This document shows positions 51,072 to 60,961 of a DNA stretch of 64,000 nt, piece after piece. The stretch lies in contig CALFLL010000045.1 of the NCBI GenBank assembly GCA_937880845.1, positions 1 to 64,000 of the forward strand, read 5' to 3'. Under the pieces are notes generated by a model. The model made no database searches. It worked only from the letters and a program-made list of their open reading frames with translations, and was not told where the DNA came from. The translations under genes and the position numbers were made by a program. Each line of letters begins with the position of its first letter. Positions within the stretch are counted from its first letter, which is position 1. The DNA comes from an uncultured Drancourtella sp. GTDB taxonomy: Bacteria; Bacillota; Clostridia; Lachnospirales; Lachnospiraceae.

Positions 51072-53498
51072 ATGGCTTCACGTACAACAAAAAAAAAGAA
51101 GACAGCAACTAAAAAGCCAAGAACAAAAACAAGCCGGGGAAAACGAAAGACAAAGGCTCAGATGGAGAAAGAAAGCCGGGTAAGAGAAGAGATTATCGTA
51201 ATTGCGACTCTTACAGTTTCTGTTCTCCTTTTACTGAGTAATTTTGGAGCTATAGGGTGGGTGGGAAGAAAGGCTGCAGGACTTATGGAAGGTCTTTTTG
51301 GCCAGCTTTCTTATCTTTTCCCATTCTGCCTTTTCGGAGGAGTCGGATTTGGAATATCCAATAAAGGAAATAAACAGGCTTATCGAAAGATTGCAGAAGG
51401 TGCGGTATTAGCCGTTTTTATCTGTATTTTATTGGAAATGATCGGCGGGGCAGGAGGCATCATAGGAGCTGGGATTGCCAAACTTATGGTTCCGATAGTC
51501 GGAAGAATGGGGACATATGTGATCCTTGTAGCAGGAATATTAATTCTTCTTGTACTGCTTACGCAGAAATCTTTCCTTGGAAGCCTTAAAAACGGAAGTG
51601 AAAAGGCATACAAAAAGGCAAAAGAAGGACGAAAACGTTATAAAGAAAAACAGGCATCCAAACCTCCAAAGCAGGCAAAACGTCGTGAGAAAAAAGTAGA
51701 AGGAGTTTCTTTTGACACGACAATGGAGGGGAAAAATCCGGAAATGCAGGAACTGCATTTCCGGGAAGAAGCAGAAAACAGTATCCGGGATACATCTGAG
51801 GCGGAAAAAGCAAAAGAACAAGAACTGGTAATTACAAGAACTGAAGCAGAAACGGAACATATGGAAGATGTATCTCAGATCGTGCCGGATCTGTCTGATA
51901 TGCAGGATGAGGGAATCGTGGAAATTTCGGATGCTGTTCTGGAATTTCCTAAGGAAGAGAGCTCCGGGAAAAAGACAGAACAGGAACTTCCTTCTATGGA
52001 AACTCAGATAAATAAAAGCATTTCAAAGCCGGTCAGGGAATACAAGACACCGCCTGTAAATCTTCTGACAAAGGGAAAAAAGGGCGGTGGAGATTCTGAC
52101 AGCCATTTAAGAGAGACGGCAGCAAAATTGCAGCAGACTCTGAAAACATTCGGAGTGAATGTAACAGTTACCAATGTAAGCTGCGGGCCGGCTGTTACAA
52201 GATATGAGGTACAACCTGAGATGGGGGTGAAAGTAAGTAAGATCGTGGGGCTTGCAGATGATCTGAAGTTAAATCTTGCTGCTGCGGATATTCGTATCGA
52301 AGCTCCTATTCCGGGAAAGGCAGCAGTAGGGATCGAGGTGCCGAATAAGGATAATTCGGCTGTCCTTTTAAGAGATCTTCTGGAATCTCAGGAATTTATT
52401 ACGGCTAAATCCAAGATCAGTTTTGCGGTTGGAAAGGATATCAGCGGGAAGACCGTGGTGGCAGATATTGCAAAAATGCCGCATCTTCTTGTGGCAGGTG
52501 CTACCGGATCAGGAAAATCCGTCTGCATCAATACATTGATCATGAGTATTCTTTACAAAGCATCTCCAGAAGAGGTCAAGCTGATCATGATTGATCCGAA
52601 AGTTGTAGAATTGAGCGTGTATAACGGAATCCCGCATCTTCTTATCCCTGTTGTGACGGATCCGAAAAAAGCAGCAGGGGCTTTGAACTGGGCAGTAACA
52701 GAAATGATGAAGCGGTATCAGCTTTTTGCTCAGTATAATGTGAGAGATATGACCGGGTTTAACGAAAAAGCAGAAAAAGCCGGCGAGGACGAAAAAATGG
52801 AGAAGATGCCGCAGATCGTGATCATTGTAGACGAACTTGCGGATCTTATGATGGTAGCACCGGGAGATGTGGAAGAATCAATCTGCCGCCTTGCTCAGCT
52901 TGCAAGGGCAGCAGGAATCCATCTTGTCCTTGCTACACAAAGACCGTCCGTGAATGTCATCACCGGTCTGATCAAGGCAAATATGCCTTCACGGATTGCT
53001 TTTTCCGTGTCGTCCGGAGTGGACTCCAGGACGATCATCGATATGAACGGAGCAGAAAAACTGCTTGGGAAAGGCGATATGCTGTTTTATCCCGCCGGAT
53101 ATCAAAAGCCGGTCAGAGTACAGGGGTCTTTTGTTTCCGATAAGGAGGTACAGGCTGTTGTGCAGTATCTGCTGAAAAACAGCGAGGGAGCTTCATATGA
53201 TGAAAATGTTGAATCCCACATGGCGAACATTGCAGGAAATACCGCAAACGGCACAGGAAGTGCGGGAGGAGATGACAGGGATGTATATTTTAAAGATGCC
53301 GGATATTTCATTATCGAAAAAGACAAGGCGTCTATCGGTATGCTTCAAAGAGTCTTTAAAATCGGGTTTAACAGGGCTGCCAGAATCATGGATCAGTTAT
53401 ATGAAGCCGGTGTTGTAGGAGAGGAAGAAGGTACCAAACCAAGAAAGGTTCTGATGTCAAAAGAACAGTTTGAACAGTACATAGAAGAACATGTCTAA
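51072..53498 (+). CDS. DNA translocase FtsK/SpoIIIE
   Basis: Protein of 808 aa. A Lys/Arg-rich N-terminus, four membrane segments (about 42-175), a charged linker (about 180-335), the motor with Walker A GATGSGKSVCINTL and Walker B IVIIVDELADLMM, and a C-terminal gamma winged helix (FKIGFNRAARIMDQLYEAG) that reads polar DNA motifs. It pumps chromosomal DNA through the septum at division or sporulation. AGGAGG upstream. Confidence 0.95.
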   Translation: MASRTTKKKKTATKKPRTKTSRGKRKTKAQMEKESRVREEIIVIATLTVSVLLLLSNFGAIGWVGRKAAGLMEGLFGQLSYLFPFCLFGGVGFGISNKGNKQAYRKIAEGAVLAVFICILLEMIGGAGGIIGAGIAKLMVPIVGRMGTYVILVAGILILLVLLTQKSFLGSLKNGSEKAYKKAKEGRKRYKEKQASKPPKQAKRREKKVEGVSFDTTMEGKNPEMQELHFREEAENSIRDTSEAEKAKEQELVITRTEAETEHMEDVSQIVPDLSDMQDEGIVEISDAVLEFPKEESSGKKTEQELPSMETQINKSISKPVREYKTPPVNLLTKGKKGGGDSDSHLRETAAKLQQTLKTFGVNVTVTNVSCGPAVTRYEVQPEMGVKVSKIVGLADDLKLNLAAADIRIEAPIPGKAAVGIEVPNKDNSAVLLRDLLESQEFITAKSKISFAVGKDISGKTVVADIAKMPHLLVAGATGSGKSVCINTLIMSILYKASPEEVKLIMIDPKVVELSVYNGIPHLLIPVVTDPKKAAGALNWAVTEMMKRYQLFAQYNVRDMTGFNEKAEKAGEDEKMEKMPQIVIIVDELADLMMVAPGDVEESICRLAQLARAAGIHLVLATQRPSVNVITGLIKANMPSRIAFSVSSGVDSRTIIDMNGAEKLLGKGDMLFYPAGYQKPVRVQGSFVSDKEVQAVVQYLLKNSEGASYDENVESHMANIAGNTANGTGSAGGDDRDVYFKDAGYFIIEKDKASIGMLQRVFKIGFNRAARIMDQLYEAGVVGEEEGTKPRKVLMSKEQFEQYIEEHV

Positions 53499-53522
53499 GT
53501 GTGGAGAAACGGAGGAAGAGAA

Positions 53523-55193
53523 ATGAAAACAGATATTCAAATCGCACAGGAAGCAAAGCTGGAACATATTAAAGATGTGGCTGCATCTATCGGGATCGAA
53601 GAAGAGGATCTGGAATTTTACGGAAAATATAAAGCAAAATTATCTTCCGAAATGTGGGAAAAGATTAAAGACCGACCGGATGGAAAGCTTGTCCTTGTAA
53701 CAGCCATTAACCCGACTCCTGCAGGAGAAGGGAAAACGACTGTAACGGTCGGACTTGGAGAAGCATTGGCAAAAATGAATAAAAAAGCTCTGATCGCCCT
53801 CCGCGAGCCATCTTTAGGTCCATGTTTTGGTATTAAAGGAGGAGCAGCGGGAGGCGGATATGCCCAGGTTGTTCCGATGGAAGATTTGAATCTTCATTTT
53901 ACGGGAGATTTCCATGCCATTACATCCGCAAACAATTTGTTGGCTGCATTGCTTGACAATCATATTCAACAGGGAAATAAGCTCGGTATTGATCCACGGC
54001 AGGTTGTATGGAAACGTTGCGTGGATATGAATGACCGCGTTCTCAGAAATGTTGTGGTGGGTCTTGGAAACAAGACGGACGGAATGGTAAGAGAAGATCA
54101 TTTTGTTATTACGGTAGCTTCTGAAATTATGGCAATCCTTTGCCTTGCAAATGATCTTGCAGATTTGAAAGAACGACTGGGAAAAATTATCGTAGCATAT
54201 AATTTTGCAGGAGATCCTGTAACAGCTGACGATCTGGAGGCAACGGGTGCAATGGCGGCACTTTTAAAGGATGCCATTAAACCGAATATGATCCAGACAC
54301 TAGAACATACACCGGCTTTGGTGCATGGCGGACCATTTGCAAATATTGCTCATGGATGTAACAGTGTGCAGGCTACCAAAATGGCATTGAAGATGAGTGA
54401 TATCACTATTACAGAAGCAGGATTCGGTGCTGATCTGGGTGCTGAAAAGTTTATGGATATTAAATGCCGTATGAGTGGTCTGAAACCGGATGCGGTCGTT
54501 CTGGTTGCAACAATCCGTGCGTTAAAATATAACGGAGGAGTTCCGAAGAACGAACTCAATGAAGAAAATCTGGATGCATTAAAGAAGGGAATCGTAAATC
54601 TGGAAAAACACATTGAAAACCTTCATAAATTCGGAGTTCCGGTTATTGTAACGTTGAATTCTTTTGTGGCAGATACGGAGGCGGAAAAAGAGTATGTAAA
54701 GAAATTCTGCGAAGAGAGAGGATGTGAATTTGCTCTTGCCGATGTATGGGCAAAAGGTGGTGAAGGCGGAAAAGAACTGGCTGAGAAGGTTCTTCAGACA
54801 CTGGAAGAAAAGGAAAGTGACTTCCATACATTATATGACGACAGCCTTTCCCTGAAAGAAAAAATAGAAACGATTGCAAAAGAAATTTACGGAGCCGACG
54901 GTGTACAATATGAAAAAGCGGCAGAAAAGCAGTTGGCTAAGATTGAAGCAATGGGATTCGCAAATCTTCCGGTATGTATGGCAAAAACACAATATTCCTT
55001 ATCTGATGATCAAAATTTATTAGGAAGACCAAGCGGATTTGATATTCATGTAAGAGAGGCATATGTAAGTGCAGGTGCAGGATTTGTTGTTGTTTTGACA
55101 GGTGCAGTTATGACAATGCCAGGACTTCCGAAGGTACCGGCTGCCAATAACATTGATGTGACAGATGACGGAAAGATTACCGGATTGTTTTAA
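53523..55193 (+). CDS. fhs: Formate-tetrahydrofolate ligase
   Basis: Protein of 556 aa joining formate and THF with ATP to give 10-formyl-THF. P-loop-like TPAGEGKTTVTVGLGEAL near 65-82, SLGPCFGIKGGAAGGGYAQV, and the C-terminal MPGLPKVPAA are signatures. ATG 53523 follows GGAGGAAG and lies 24 bases after ftsK. With folD it forms the methyl-branch entry of the Wood-Ljungdahl pathway or a one-carbon supply; nothing else of an acetogenesis cluster is in the window. Confidence 0.97.
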   Translation: MKTDIQIAQEAKLEHIKDVAASIGIEEEDLEFYGKYKAKLSSEMWEKIKDRPDGKLVLVTAINPTPAGEGKTTVTVGLGEALAKMNKKALIALREPSLGPCFGIKGGAAGGGYAQVVPMEDLNLHFTGDFHAITSANNLLAALLDNHIQQGNKLGIDPRQVVWKRCVDMNDRVLRNVVVGLGNKTDGMVREDHFVITVASEIMAILCLANDLADLKERLGKIIVAYNFAGDPVTADDLEATGAMAALLKDAIKPNMIQTLEHTPALVHGGPFANIAHGCNSVQATKMALKMSDITITEAGFGADLGAEKFMDIKCRMSGLKPDAVVLVATIRALKYNGGVPKNELNEENLDALKKGIVNLEKHIENLHKFGVPVIVTLNSFVADTEAEKEYVKKFCEERGCEFALADVWAKGGEGGKELAEKVLQTLEEKESDFHTLYDDSLSLKEKIETIAKEIYGADGVQYEKAAEKQLAKIEAMGFANLPVCMAKTQYSLSDDQNLLGRPSGFDIHVREAYVSAGAGFVVVLTGAVMTMPGLPKVPAANNIDVTDDGKITGLF

Positions 55194-55240
55194 AATATAC
55201 GGTAACAAGACAAGATAACTTCAGATCAGGAGGAGTGACT

Positions 55241-56092
55241 ATGGCAGTATTAATTGACGGAAAAGCAATTTCTGCTCAGATAAAAGAAGAACTTAAGGCT
55301 GAAGTGGCGGTGATGAAGGCACGGGGAAATACCCCATGCCTTGCTGTCGTTTTAGTGGGAAGCGATCCGGCATCAGAAATTTATGTCAGAAATAAAAAAA
55401 AGGCGTGTGAATATATAGGAATTGAATCCAGAGTCTATGAACTTCCCGAAGATACAAAGGAAGAAGAGTTAGGAAAACTTATTCGTGATTTGAATGAGGA
55501 TGAAAACGTGGATGGTATATTGGTGCAGACCCCGCTTCCAAAAACACTTGATGAAGAAAAAATCACCGGTATGATTCATCCGGATAAGGATGTGGATGGA
55601 TTTCTTTGTGAAAATATCGGGGCATTATGCCTTGGAACAAAAGGGTTTGTTTCCTGCACTCCGGCAGGAGTGATTGAGCTGATTAAGCGTTCCGGTTTTT
55701 CTATTGAGGGAAAAGAATGTGTTGTAGTCGGAAGAAGCAACAATGTGGGAAAACCGATGGCGATGCTTTTGCTAAGAGAAAACGGGACGGTTACTGTTGC
55801 ACATTCAAAAACAAAGAATTTAGAGGAAATCACAAAGCGTGCAGATATCCTCGTAGTGGCTGCCGGAAAAGAAAAATTGATTACTGCGGATTATGTAAAA
55901 GAAGGAGCTGTGGTGATTGATATCGGAATGCACAGAACTCAAAATGGAAAATTATATGGGGATGTCGATTTTGAAACGGTAAAAGAAAAAGCGGGTGCGA
56001 TCACACCGGTGCCGGGAGGTGTGGGGCCGATGACGGTCGCAATGCTGATGCACAATTGTGTGGAAGCAGCCCGATATAAGAGGAGAGAATAA
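55241..56092 (+). CDS. folD: Methylenetetrahydrofolate dehydrogenase/cyclohydrolase
   Basis: Protein of 283 aa interconverting 5,10-methylene-THF and 10-formyl-THF. YVRNKKKACEYIGI carries the catalytic Tyr and Lys, GILVQTPLPKTL the folate loop, VVGRSNNVGKPMA the nucleotide site, and TPVPGGVGPMTVAMLM the end signature. ATG 55241 lies eight bases after AGGAGG. Confidence 0.97.
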   Translation: MAVLIDGKAISAQIKEELKAEVAVMKARGNTPCLAVVLVGSDPASEIYVRNKKKACEYIGIESRVYELPEDTKEEELGKLIRDLNEDENVDGILVQTPLPKTLDEEKITGMIHPDKDVDGFLCENIGALCLGTKGFVSCTPAGVIELIKRSGFSIEGKECVVVGRSNNVGKPMAMLLLRENGTVTVAHSKTKNLEEITKRADILVVAAGKEKLITADYVKEGAVVIDIGMHRTQNGKLYGDVDFETVKEKAGAITPVPGGVGPMTVAMLMHNCVEAARYKRRE

Positions 56093-56098
56093 ACAGGT

Positions 56099-57106
56099 AT
56101 GCATGATATGTACAGTCAGAAAAACAGGTTGACGGAAGAAGAAAGAATGCGGCAAAGAAGGCGTAGGGCAAAACAGGAAAGAATACGGAGATTGAGAAGA
56201 CTTCGGCGTATTCTCATTGCTAGTATGGTTTTAATTTTGGCAGCATTAATCGTGAGTGGAGTGCTGATTTACAGAAATACATATACAGGAATAGTGAACC
56301 GTGGGGAAAAAGCAATCCGTCAAGGAAATGACGGGACAGCGGAAAAACTGTTTAAAAAAGCCATTGATAAAAAAGGAGAAGGGGAAGCTGCATATCTTGA
56401 ACTGGCAAAACTGTACGAAAAGAATAATGAAGAAAAAAAGGCAGATAAGCTTTTTGAAAATGCAATATCCAACTATCCGGATGCCATTGATGTATATAAG
56501 GCGGCTGTAAAATTTTATGAAACTTCAGGCCGGGAAGAAAAAATAGCACCGATCATGAATCAATGTACCAATGAGGTGATCCTAAGTGAGCTGAGTGAGT
56601 ATGTAGCAAAGGTTCCTGTCTTTAGCCTGGAAGAAGATAAGGTGTATGATGATGTACAAGAACTTACCTTAAGTTCAGAAGAAGAAGGGACAATCTACTA
56701 TACGACAGACGGTTCCGAAGCTACGACAGACAGCACAGAATATAAAGAACCGATTCAGATCAGCAAAGAAGGAAAAACGACGGTCAGAGCAATTTTTGTA
56801 AATAAAAAAGGAATTCCGAGTATGGAAATAACCAAAACATTTACGATTGCTTTTCCGGTAGCAGATGCACCTGCAGTTTCCCCGGCAGCGGGTGAATTTA
56901 CAAAAGCAATCCAGGTGGAGATCCAGGTTCCGAAAGGATATACGGCATATTACACGACAGACGGAAGTGAACCGACAGAAAAGTCTGCCAAATATACAGG
57001 ACCGGTAACGTTAAATAAAAACGTTATGCTGAAGGCTGTTTTGATTGACGGAAAAGGTAAGAAAAGCGAAATCACTACCAGAAGATATGAATTTTCAGCC
57101 GAATAA
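56099..57106 (+). CDS. Membrane-anchored TPR protein with two chitobiase-C-like repeats
   Basis: Protein of 335 aa. A highly basic N-terminus (residues 10-40, many Arg) leads into one membrane segment (about 41-60), so the rest faces outside. Residues 65-155 form TPR-like helices (GNDGTAEKLFKKAI, AAYLELAKLYEKNN). Two beta-sandwich CHB_HEX_C repeats follow (about 185-250 and 260-335), each with YYTTDGSE. It probably organises or binds the cell envelope; no enzyme domain is visible. Six bases after folD. Several ATG codons are close together; 56099 is best spaced from AGGAG. Confidence 0.75.
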   Translation: MHDMYSQKNRLTEEERMRQRRRRAKQERIRRLRRLRRILIASMVLILAALIVSGVLIYRNTYTGIVNRGEKAIRQGNDGTAEKLFKKAIDKKGEGEAAYLELAKLYEKNNEEKKADKLFENAISNYPDAIDVYKAAVKFYETSGREEKIAPIMNQCTNEVILSELSEYVAKVPVFSLEEDKVYDDVQELTLSSEEEGTIYYTTDGSEATTDSTEYKEPIQISKEGKTTVRAIFVNKKGIPSMEITKTFTIAFPVADAPAVSPAAGEFTKAIQVEIQVPKGYTAYYTTDGSEPTEKSAKYTGPVTLNKNVMLKAVLIDGKGKKSEITTRRYEFSAE

Positions 57107-57135
57107 ATAAAAATAAAAAAAATAAGTGATAACTC

Positions 57136-57164
57136 TTGCGAAAAAGAAATACCGGGAGTATACT
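57136..57164 (+). promoter_or_regulatory. Promoter of iron alcohol dehydrogenase gene
   Basis: TTGCGA (57136-57141), a 17-base spacer and TATACT (57159-57164). It confirms ATG 57208 rather than upstream starts in the same frame. Confidence 0.65.
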
Positions 57165-57207
57165 GATGATAGTTAAAAAAATATCAATAATAAAAGGAGA
57201 GACAGAT

Positions 57208-58389
57208 ATGAGTAGATTTTGTTTGCCAAGAGATATTTATCACGGAAAAGGATGCCTTGAAGAATTGAAAAATCTCAAAGGTAAAAAGGCTGTTTTAGTA
57301 GTGGGTGGAGGTTCCATGAAACGTCAGGGATTTCTTGATAAAGCAGTTTCTTATTTGAAGGAAGCAGGAATGGAAGTTGAACTTTTTGAAGGAGTAGAAC
57401 CTGATCCTTCTGTTGAAACGGTTATGAAAGGTGCAGAAGTCATGAGAACCTTTGAACCTGACTGGATCGTAGCAATGGGTGGCGGATCACCGATCGATGC
57501 CGCAAAAGCAATGTGGGCATTTTATGAATATCCGGATACTACATTTGAAGATTTATGCACACCGTTTAATTTTCCGGAATTAAGGCAGAAAGCAAAATTT
57601 GCAGCAATTCCGTCCACCTCCGGAACAGCTACGGAAGTAACAGCATTTTCCGTTATTACAAATTATGAAACAGGTGTGAAATATCCATTGGCTGACTTTA
57701 ATATTACGCCGGATATTGCCATTGTAGATCCGGATCTTGTAGAAGGATTGCCTGTAAAACAGGTTGCTTATACAGGTATGGATGCATTGACACATGCCAT
57801 CGAGGCATATGTGTCTACATTAAACGGACCGTTTACAGATCCTCTTGCATTGCAGGCTATTGAAATGGTATTGGATTATCTTCCGGCATCTTATCATTGC
57901 GATATGAACGCAAGAGAACAGATGCATTATGCACAGTGTCTGGCGGGAATGGCCTTTTCCAATGCACTTCTTGGTATTGTACATTCTATGGCACACAAAA
58001 CAGGAGCGGCATTCTCCACAGGACATATTCCGCATGGATGTGCAAATGCAATTTACCTTCCGTATGTCATCAAATATAATGCAAAAGATCCGGTAGCTGC
58101 AAAACGTTATGCCGAAATTGCACGTAGAATGGGACTTCCGGGAACATCAGAAAAAGCACTTATTAACAGTCTTATTGCGAAGATTGATGAATTTAATGCG
58201 AAGTTGAACATTCCGAAAACATTAAAAGAGTTCGGAGTCAATGAAGAAGAATTTAAAAAGAAATTATCATCCATCGCCGAACTGGCAGTAGGAGATGCAT
58301 GTACGGGATCCAATCCAAGAAACATCACACCGGCTGAAATGGAAAAATTGTTAACATGTACATATTACGGAACAGAAGTTGATTTTTAA
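57208..58389 (+). CDS. Iron-containing alcohol dehydrogenase
   Basis: Protein of 393 aa, family III. The nucleotide loop GGGSPIDAAKAM is near 93-104, and iron ligands lie in DALTHAIEAYVS and in HSMAHKTGAAFSTGHIPHG (His near 258, 262 and 272-276). It is similar to butanol- or 1,3-propanediol-type dehydrogenases and probably reduces an aldehyde with NAD(P)H during fermentation; exact substrate not deducible. AAAGGAGAG upstream. Confidence 0.92.
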   Translation: MSRFCLPRDIYHGKGCLEELKNLKGKKAVLVVGGGSMKRQGFLDKAVSYLKEAGMEVELFEGVEPDPSVETVMKGAEVMRTFEPDWIVAMGGGSPIDAAKAMWAFYEYPDTTFEDLCTPFNFPELRQKAKFAAIPSTSGTATEVTAFSVITNYETGVKYPLADFNITPDIAIVDPDLVEGLPVKQVAYTGMDALTHAIEAYVSTLNGPFTDPLALQAIEMVLDYLPASYHCDMNAREQMHYAQCLAGMAFSNALLGIVHSMAHKTGAAFSTGHIPHGCANAIYLPYVIKYNAKDPVAAKRYAEIARRMGLPGTSEKALINSLIAKIDEFNAKLNIPKTLKEFGVNEEEFKKKLSSIAELAVGDACTGSNPRNITPAEMEKLLTCTYYGTEVDF

Positions 58390-58439
58390 CTTGGCAAAAG
58401 AAGAAAAATCAATTTAATTACATATATGACAGGAGTAGA

Positions 58440-58474
58440 CAACAAAAGAGACGGTCAAGCCGTCTTTTTTGTTG
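58440..58474. terminator. Terminator after alcohol dehydrogenase
   Basis: About 15 pairs, CAACAAAAGAGACGG with CCGTCTTTTTTGTTG, five-base loop. Confidence 0.85.
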
Positions 58475-58503
58475 GAAAAAGACAAAAGTTTCTTAGATTT
58501 GGC

Positions 58504-58532
58504 TTGATATTTTTGCGACAATATTTTATGAT
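58504..58532 (+). promoter_or_regulatory. Promoter of nfnAB
   Basis: TTGATA (58504-58509), a 17-base spacer and TATGAT (58527-58532). Confidence 0.6.
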
Positions 58533-58564
58533 ATTAAAAGTATAACAATTAGGAGGCATGAGAG

Positions 58565-59455
58565 ATGTACAAAATTTTAAGAGCTGAAGAACTCGCAGAT
58601 AAGATTTTTCTCATGGATGTTGAAGCACCTCGCGTAGCAAAACATTGTGAACCGGGGCAGTTTGTTATTGTAAAGATGGACGAAAAGGGAGAAAGAATCC
58701 CTCTTACCATCTGTGACTATAACAGAGAAAAAGGAACGATTACGATCGTATTCCAGATTGTCGGAGCATCCACTATGAAAATGGCAGAATTAAAAGAAGG
58801 AGACTATTTCCGCGACTTTACAGGTCCGTTAGGATGTGCTTCTGAATTTATTCATGAAGATCTGGAAGTATTAAAGAATAAAAAGATGTTATTTGTAGCC
58901 GGAGGTGTTGGTGCTGCACCTGTATATCCTCAGGTAAAATGGCTTCACGAACATGGAATTGCTGCTGATGTTATTGTTGGATCCAAAACAAAAGATCTGT
59001 TGATTCTGGAAGAAGAAATGAAAGCAGTAGCAGGAAATCTGTATGTATGTACAGATGACGGAAGCTATGGACATAGCGGAATGGTTACATCCATGATCGA
59101 AAAGCTCGTAAAGGAAGAAGGAAAAACATACGATGTATGTGTTGCCATCGGACCGATGATCATGATGAAATTTACATGTCTGATGACAAAAGAACTTGGT
59201 ATTCCGACTATCGTCAGCATGAACCCGATCATGGTTGACGGAACAGGTATGTGCGGTGCCTGCCGTCTGCATGTAGGCGATGAAATCAAGTTTGCATGTG
59301 TTGACGGACCGGAATTTGACGGCCATCTTGTAGATTTTGACGAAGCAATGAAGAGACAGCAGATGTACAAGACACAGGAAGGAAGAGCAATGTTGAAGTT
59401 ACAGGAAGGCAATACACATCATGGCGGATGTGGAAATTGTGGAGGTGACAACTAA
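58565..59455 (+). CDS. nfnA: NfnA: ferredoxin-NADP oxidoreductase small subunit
   Basis: Protein of 296 aa with FAD- and NAD-binding domains of the sulfide/dihydroorotate dehydrogenase-like type: GQFVIVKMDE, FVAGGVGAAPVYPQ and a [2Fe-2S] Cys group (GMCGACRLHVG plus FACVDGPEF). With NfnB it bifurcates electrons between NADH, ferredoxin and NADPH. The C-terminal tail HHGGCGNCGGDN is rich in His and Cys. AGGAGG upstream. The nfnB start lies two bases after the stop. Confidence 0.9.
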   Translation: MYKILRAEELADKIFLMDVEAPRVAKHCEPGQFVIVKMDEKGERIPLTICDYNREKGTITIVFQIVGASTMKMAELKEGDYFRDFTGPLGCASEFIHEDLEVLKNKKMLFVAGGVGAAPVYPQVKWLHEHGIAADVIVGSKTKDLLILEEEMKAVAGNLYVCTDDGSYGHSGMVTSMIEKLVKEEGKTYDVCVAIGPMIMMKFTCLMTKELGIPTIVSMNPIMVDGTGMCGACRLHVGDEIKFACVDGPEFDGHLVDFDEAMKRQQMYKTQEGRAMLKLQEGNTHHGGCGNCGGDN

Positions 59456-59456
59456 A

Positions 59457-60842
59457 ATGGGAGACGTATTAAAGAAAGTACCGGTCCGCGAACAGGATCC
59501 AAAGGTAAGAGCTACCAATTTTGAAGAAGTATGTTTAGGATATAATGCAGAAGAAGCAATGGAAGAAGCTTCCCGTTGTATCAACTGCAAAAATGCAAAA
59601 TGTATTCAGGGATGTCCGGTATCCATCGATATTCCGACATTTATCAAAGAAGTAAAAGAGGGAGACTTTGAAGGTGCATACAGAACAATCGGTCTTTCTT
59701 CCGCACTTCCTGCTATCTGCGGACGTGTATGTCCTCAGGAATCTCAATGTGAAGGAAAATGTATCCGTGGTATCAAAGGTGAACCGATTTCTATTGGTAA
59801 ACTGGAACGTTTTGTTGCAGATTATGCATTGGAAAATGATATTAAACCGGCAGCCGCAAAAGAACATAACGGACATAAAGTTGCGGTGATCGGTTCCGGT
59901 CCTGCAGGTCTTACATGTGCGGGAGACCTTGCAAAACTTGGATATGACGTGACTGTATTTGAAGCACTTCATGAATTGGGAGGAGTACTTGTTTATGGTA
60001 TTCCGGAATTCCGTCTGCCAAAACAGAAAGTCGTAGCAAAAGAAATCGAAAAAGTAAAAGAACTTGGTGTTAAATTCGAAACAAACGTTGTTATCGGTAA
60101 ATCCACAACAATTGATATGCTTATCGAAGAAGAAGGATTTGAAGCAGTTTTCATTGGTTCCGGTGCAGGACTTCCGAAATTCATGGGTATCCCGGGAGAA
60201 ACAGCAAACGGTGTATTCTCCGCAAACGAATACCTGACAAGAAGCAACCTGATGAAAGCATTTGATGAAAATTATGATACACCGATTGCAGCAGGTAAGA
60301 AAGTTGCTGTTATCGGAGGCGGTAACGTTGCAATGGATGCCGCAAGAACAGCACTTCGTCTGGGAGCGGAAGTACATATCGTTTACAGAAGAAGTGAAGA
60401 AGAACTTCCGGCCCGTGTGGAAGAAGTTCACCATGCAAAAGAAGAAGGAATTATCTTTGATCTTCTGACAAATCCGGTTGAGATCATAACAGAAGATGGA
60501 TGGGTTAAAGGTATGAAATGCGTGAAGATGGAACTTGGTGAACCGGATGCTTCCGGACGAAGAAGACCGGTTGAAATCGAAGGTTCCGAATTTGAAATGG
60601 ACGTAGATACCGTTATCATGTCACTTGGAACATCTCCAAACCCACTGATCTCTTCCACGACGGAAGGTCTGGAAGTAAACAAATGGAAATGTATCGTTGC
60701 AGACGAAGAATTCGGAAAAACATCTAAAGAAGGTGTTTATGCCGGAGGAGATGCAGTTACAGGTGCTGCTACTGTTATTCTTGCTATGGGAGCAGGTAAG
60801 GCAGGAGCAAAAGGAATTCATGAATACCTGAAAGATAAATAA
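59457..60842 (+). CDS. nfnB: NfnB: NADPH-dependent oxidoreductase/glutamate synthase-like subunit
   Basis: Protein of 461 aa. Two N-terminal [4Fe-4S] sites (CINCKNAKCIQGCP, then GRVCPQESQCEGKC), followed by FAD- and NADPH-binding Rossmann folds (VIGSGPAGLTCAGDL, VIGGGNVAMDAART) and the ATP-type end GGDAVTGAATVILAMGAGK. Related to the GltD small subunit, but the NfnA partner directly upstream points to NfnAB. ATG 59457 is eight bases after GGAGGTGA; an earlier ATG at 59421 has no such site. Makes NADPH from NADH and reduced ferredoxin. Confidence 0.92.
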   Translation: MGDVLKKVPVREQDPKVRATNFEEVCLGYNAEEAMEEASRCINCKNAKCIQGCPVSIDIPTFIKEVKEGDFEGAYRTIGLSSALPAICGRVCPQESQCEGKCIRGIKGEPISIGKLERFVADYALENDIKPAAAKEHNGHKVAVIGSGPAGLTCAGDLAKLGYDVTVFEALHELGGVLVYGIPEFRLPKQKVVAKEIEKVKELGVKFETNVVIGKSTTIDMLIEEEGFEAVFIGSGAGLPKFMGIPGETANGVFSANEYLTRSNLMKAFDENYDTPIAAGKKVAVIGGGNVAMDAARTALRLGAEVHIVYRRSEEELPARVEEVHHAKEEGIIFDLLTNPVEIITEDGWVKGMKCVKMELGEPDASGRRRPVEIEGSEFEMDVDTVIMSLGTSPNPLISSTTEGLEVNKWKCIVADEEFGKTSKEGVYAGGDAVTGAATVILAMGAGKAGAKGIHEYLKDK

Positions 60843-60853
60843 ACAGTAGTTTC

Positions 60854-60887
60854 AAAGGATGTATTCAAAAAGGATACATCCTTTTTT
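60854..60887 (+). terminator. Terminator after nfnB
   Basis: Stem AAAGGATGTAT/ATACATCCTTT (60854-60864 with 60874-60884), then T. Confidence 0.85.
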
Positions 60888-60888
60888 C

Positions 60889-60917
60889 TTGGAATGAAGG
60901 GTGGAATAAGGTATAAT
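60889..60917 (+). promoter_or_regulatory. Promoter of helD-like gene
   Basis: TTGGAA (60889-60894), a 17-base spacer and TATAAT (60912-60917), right behind the nfnB terminator. Confidence 0.65.
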
Positions 60918-60961
60918 AGAAAACAGTACTTTATGGAATTAAGAAAACAGGAAGGTGAAAA

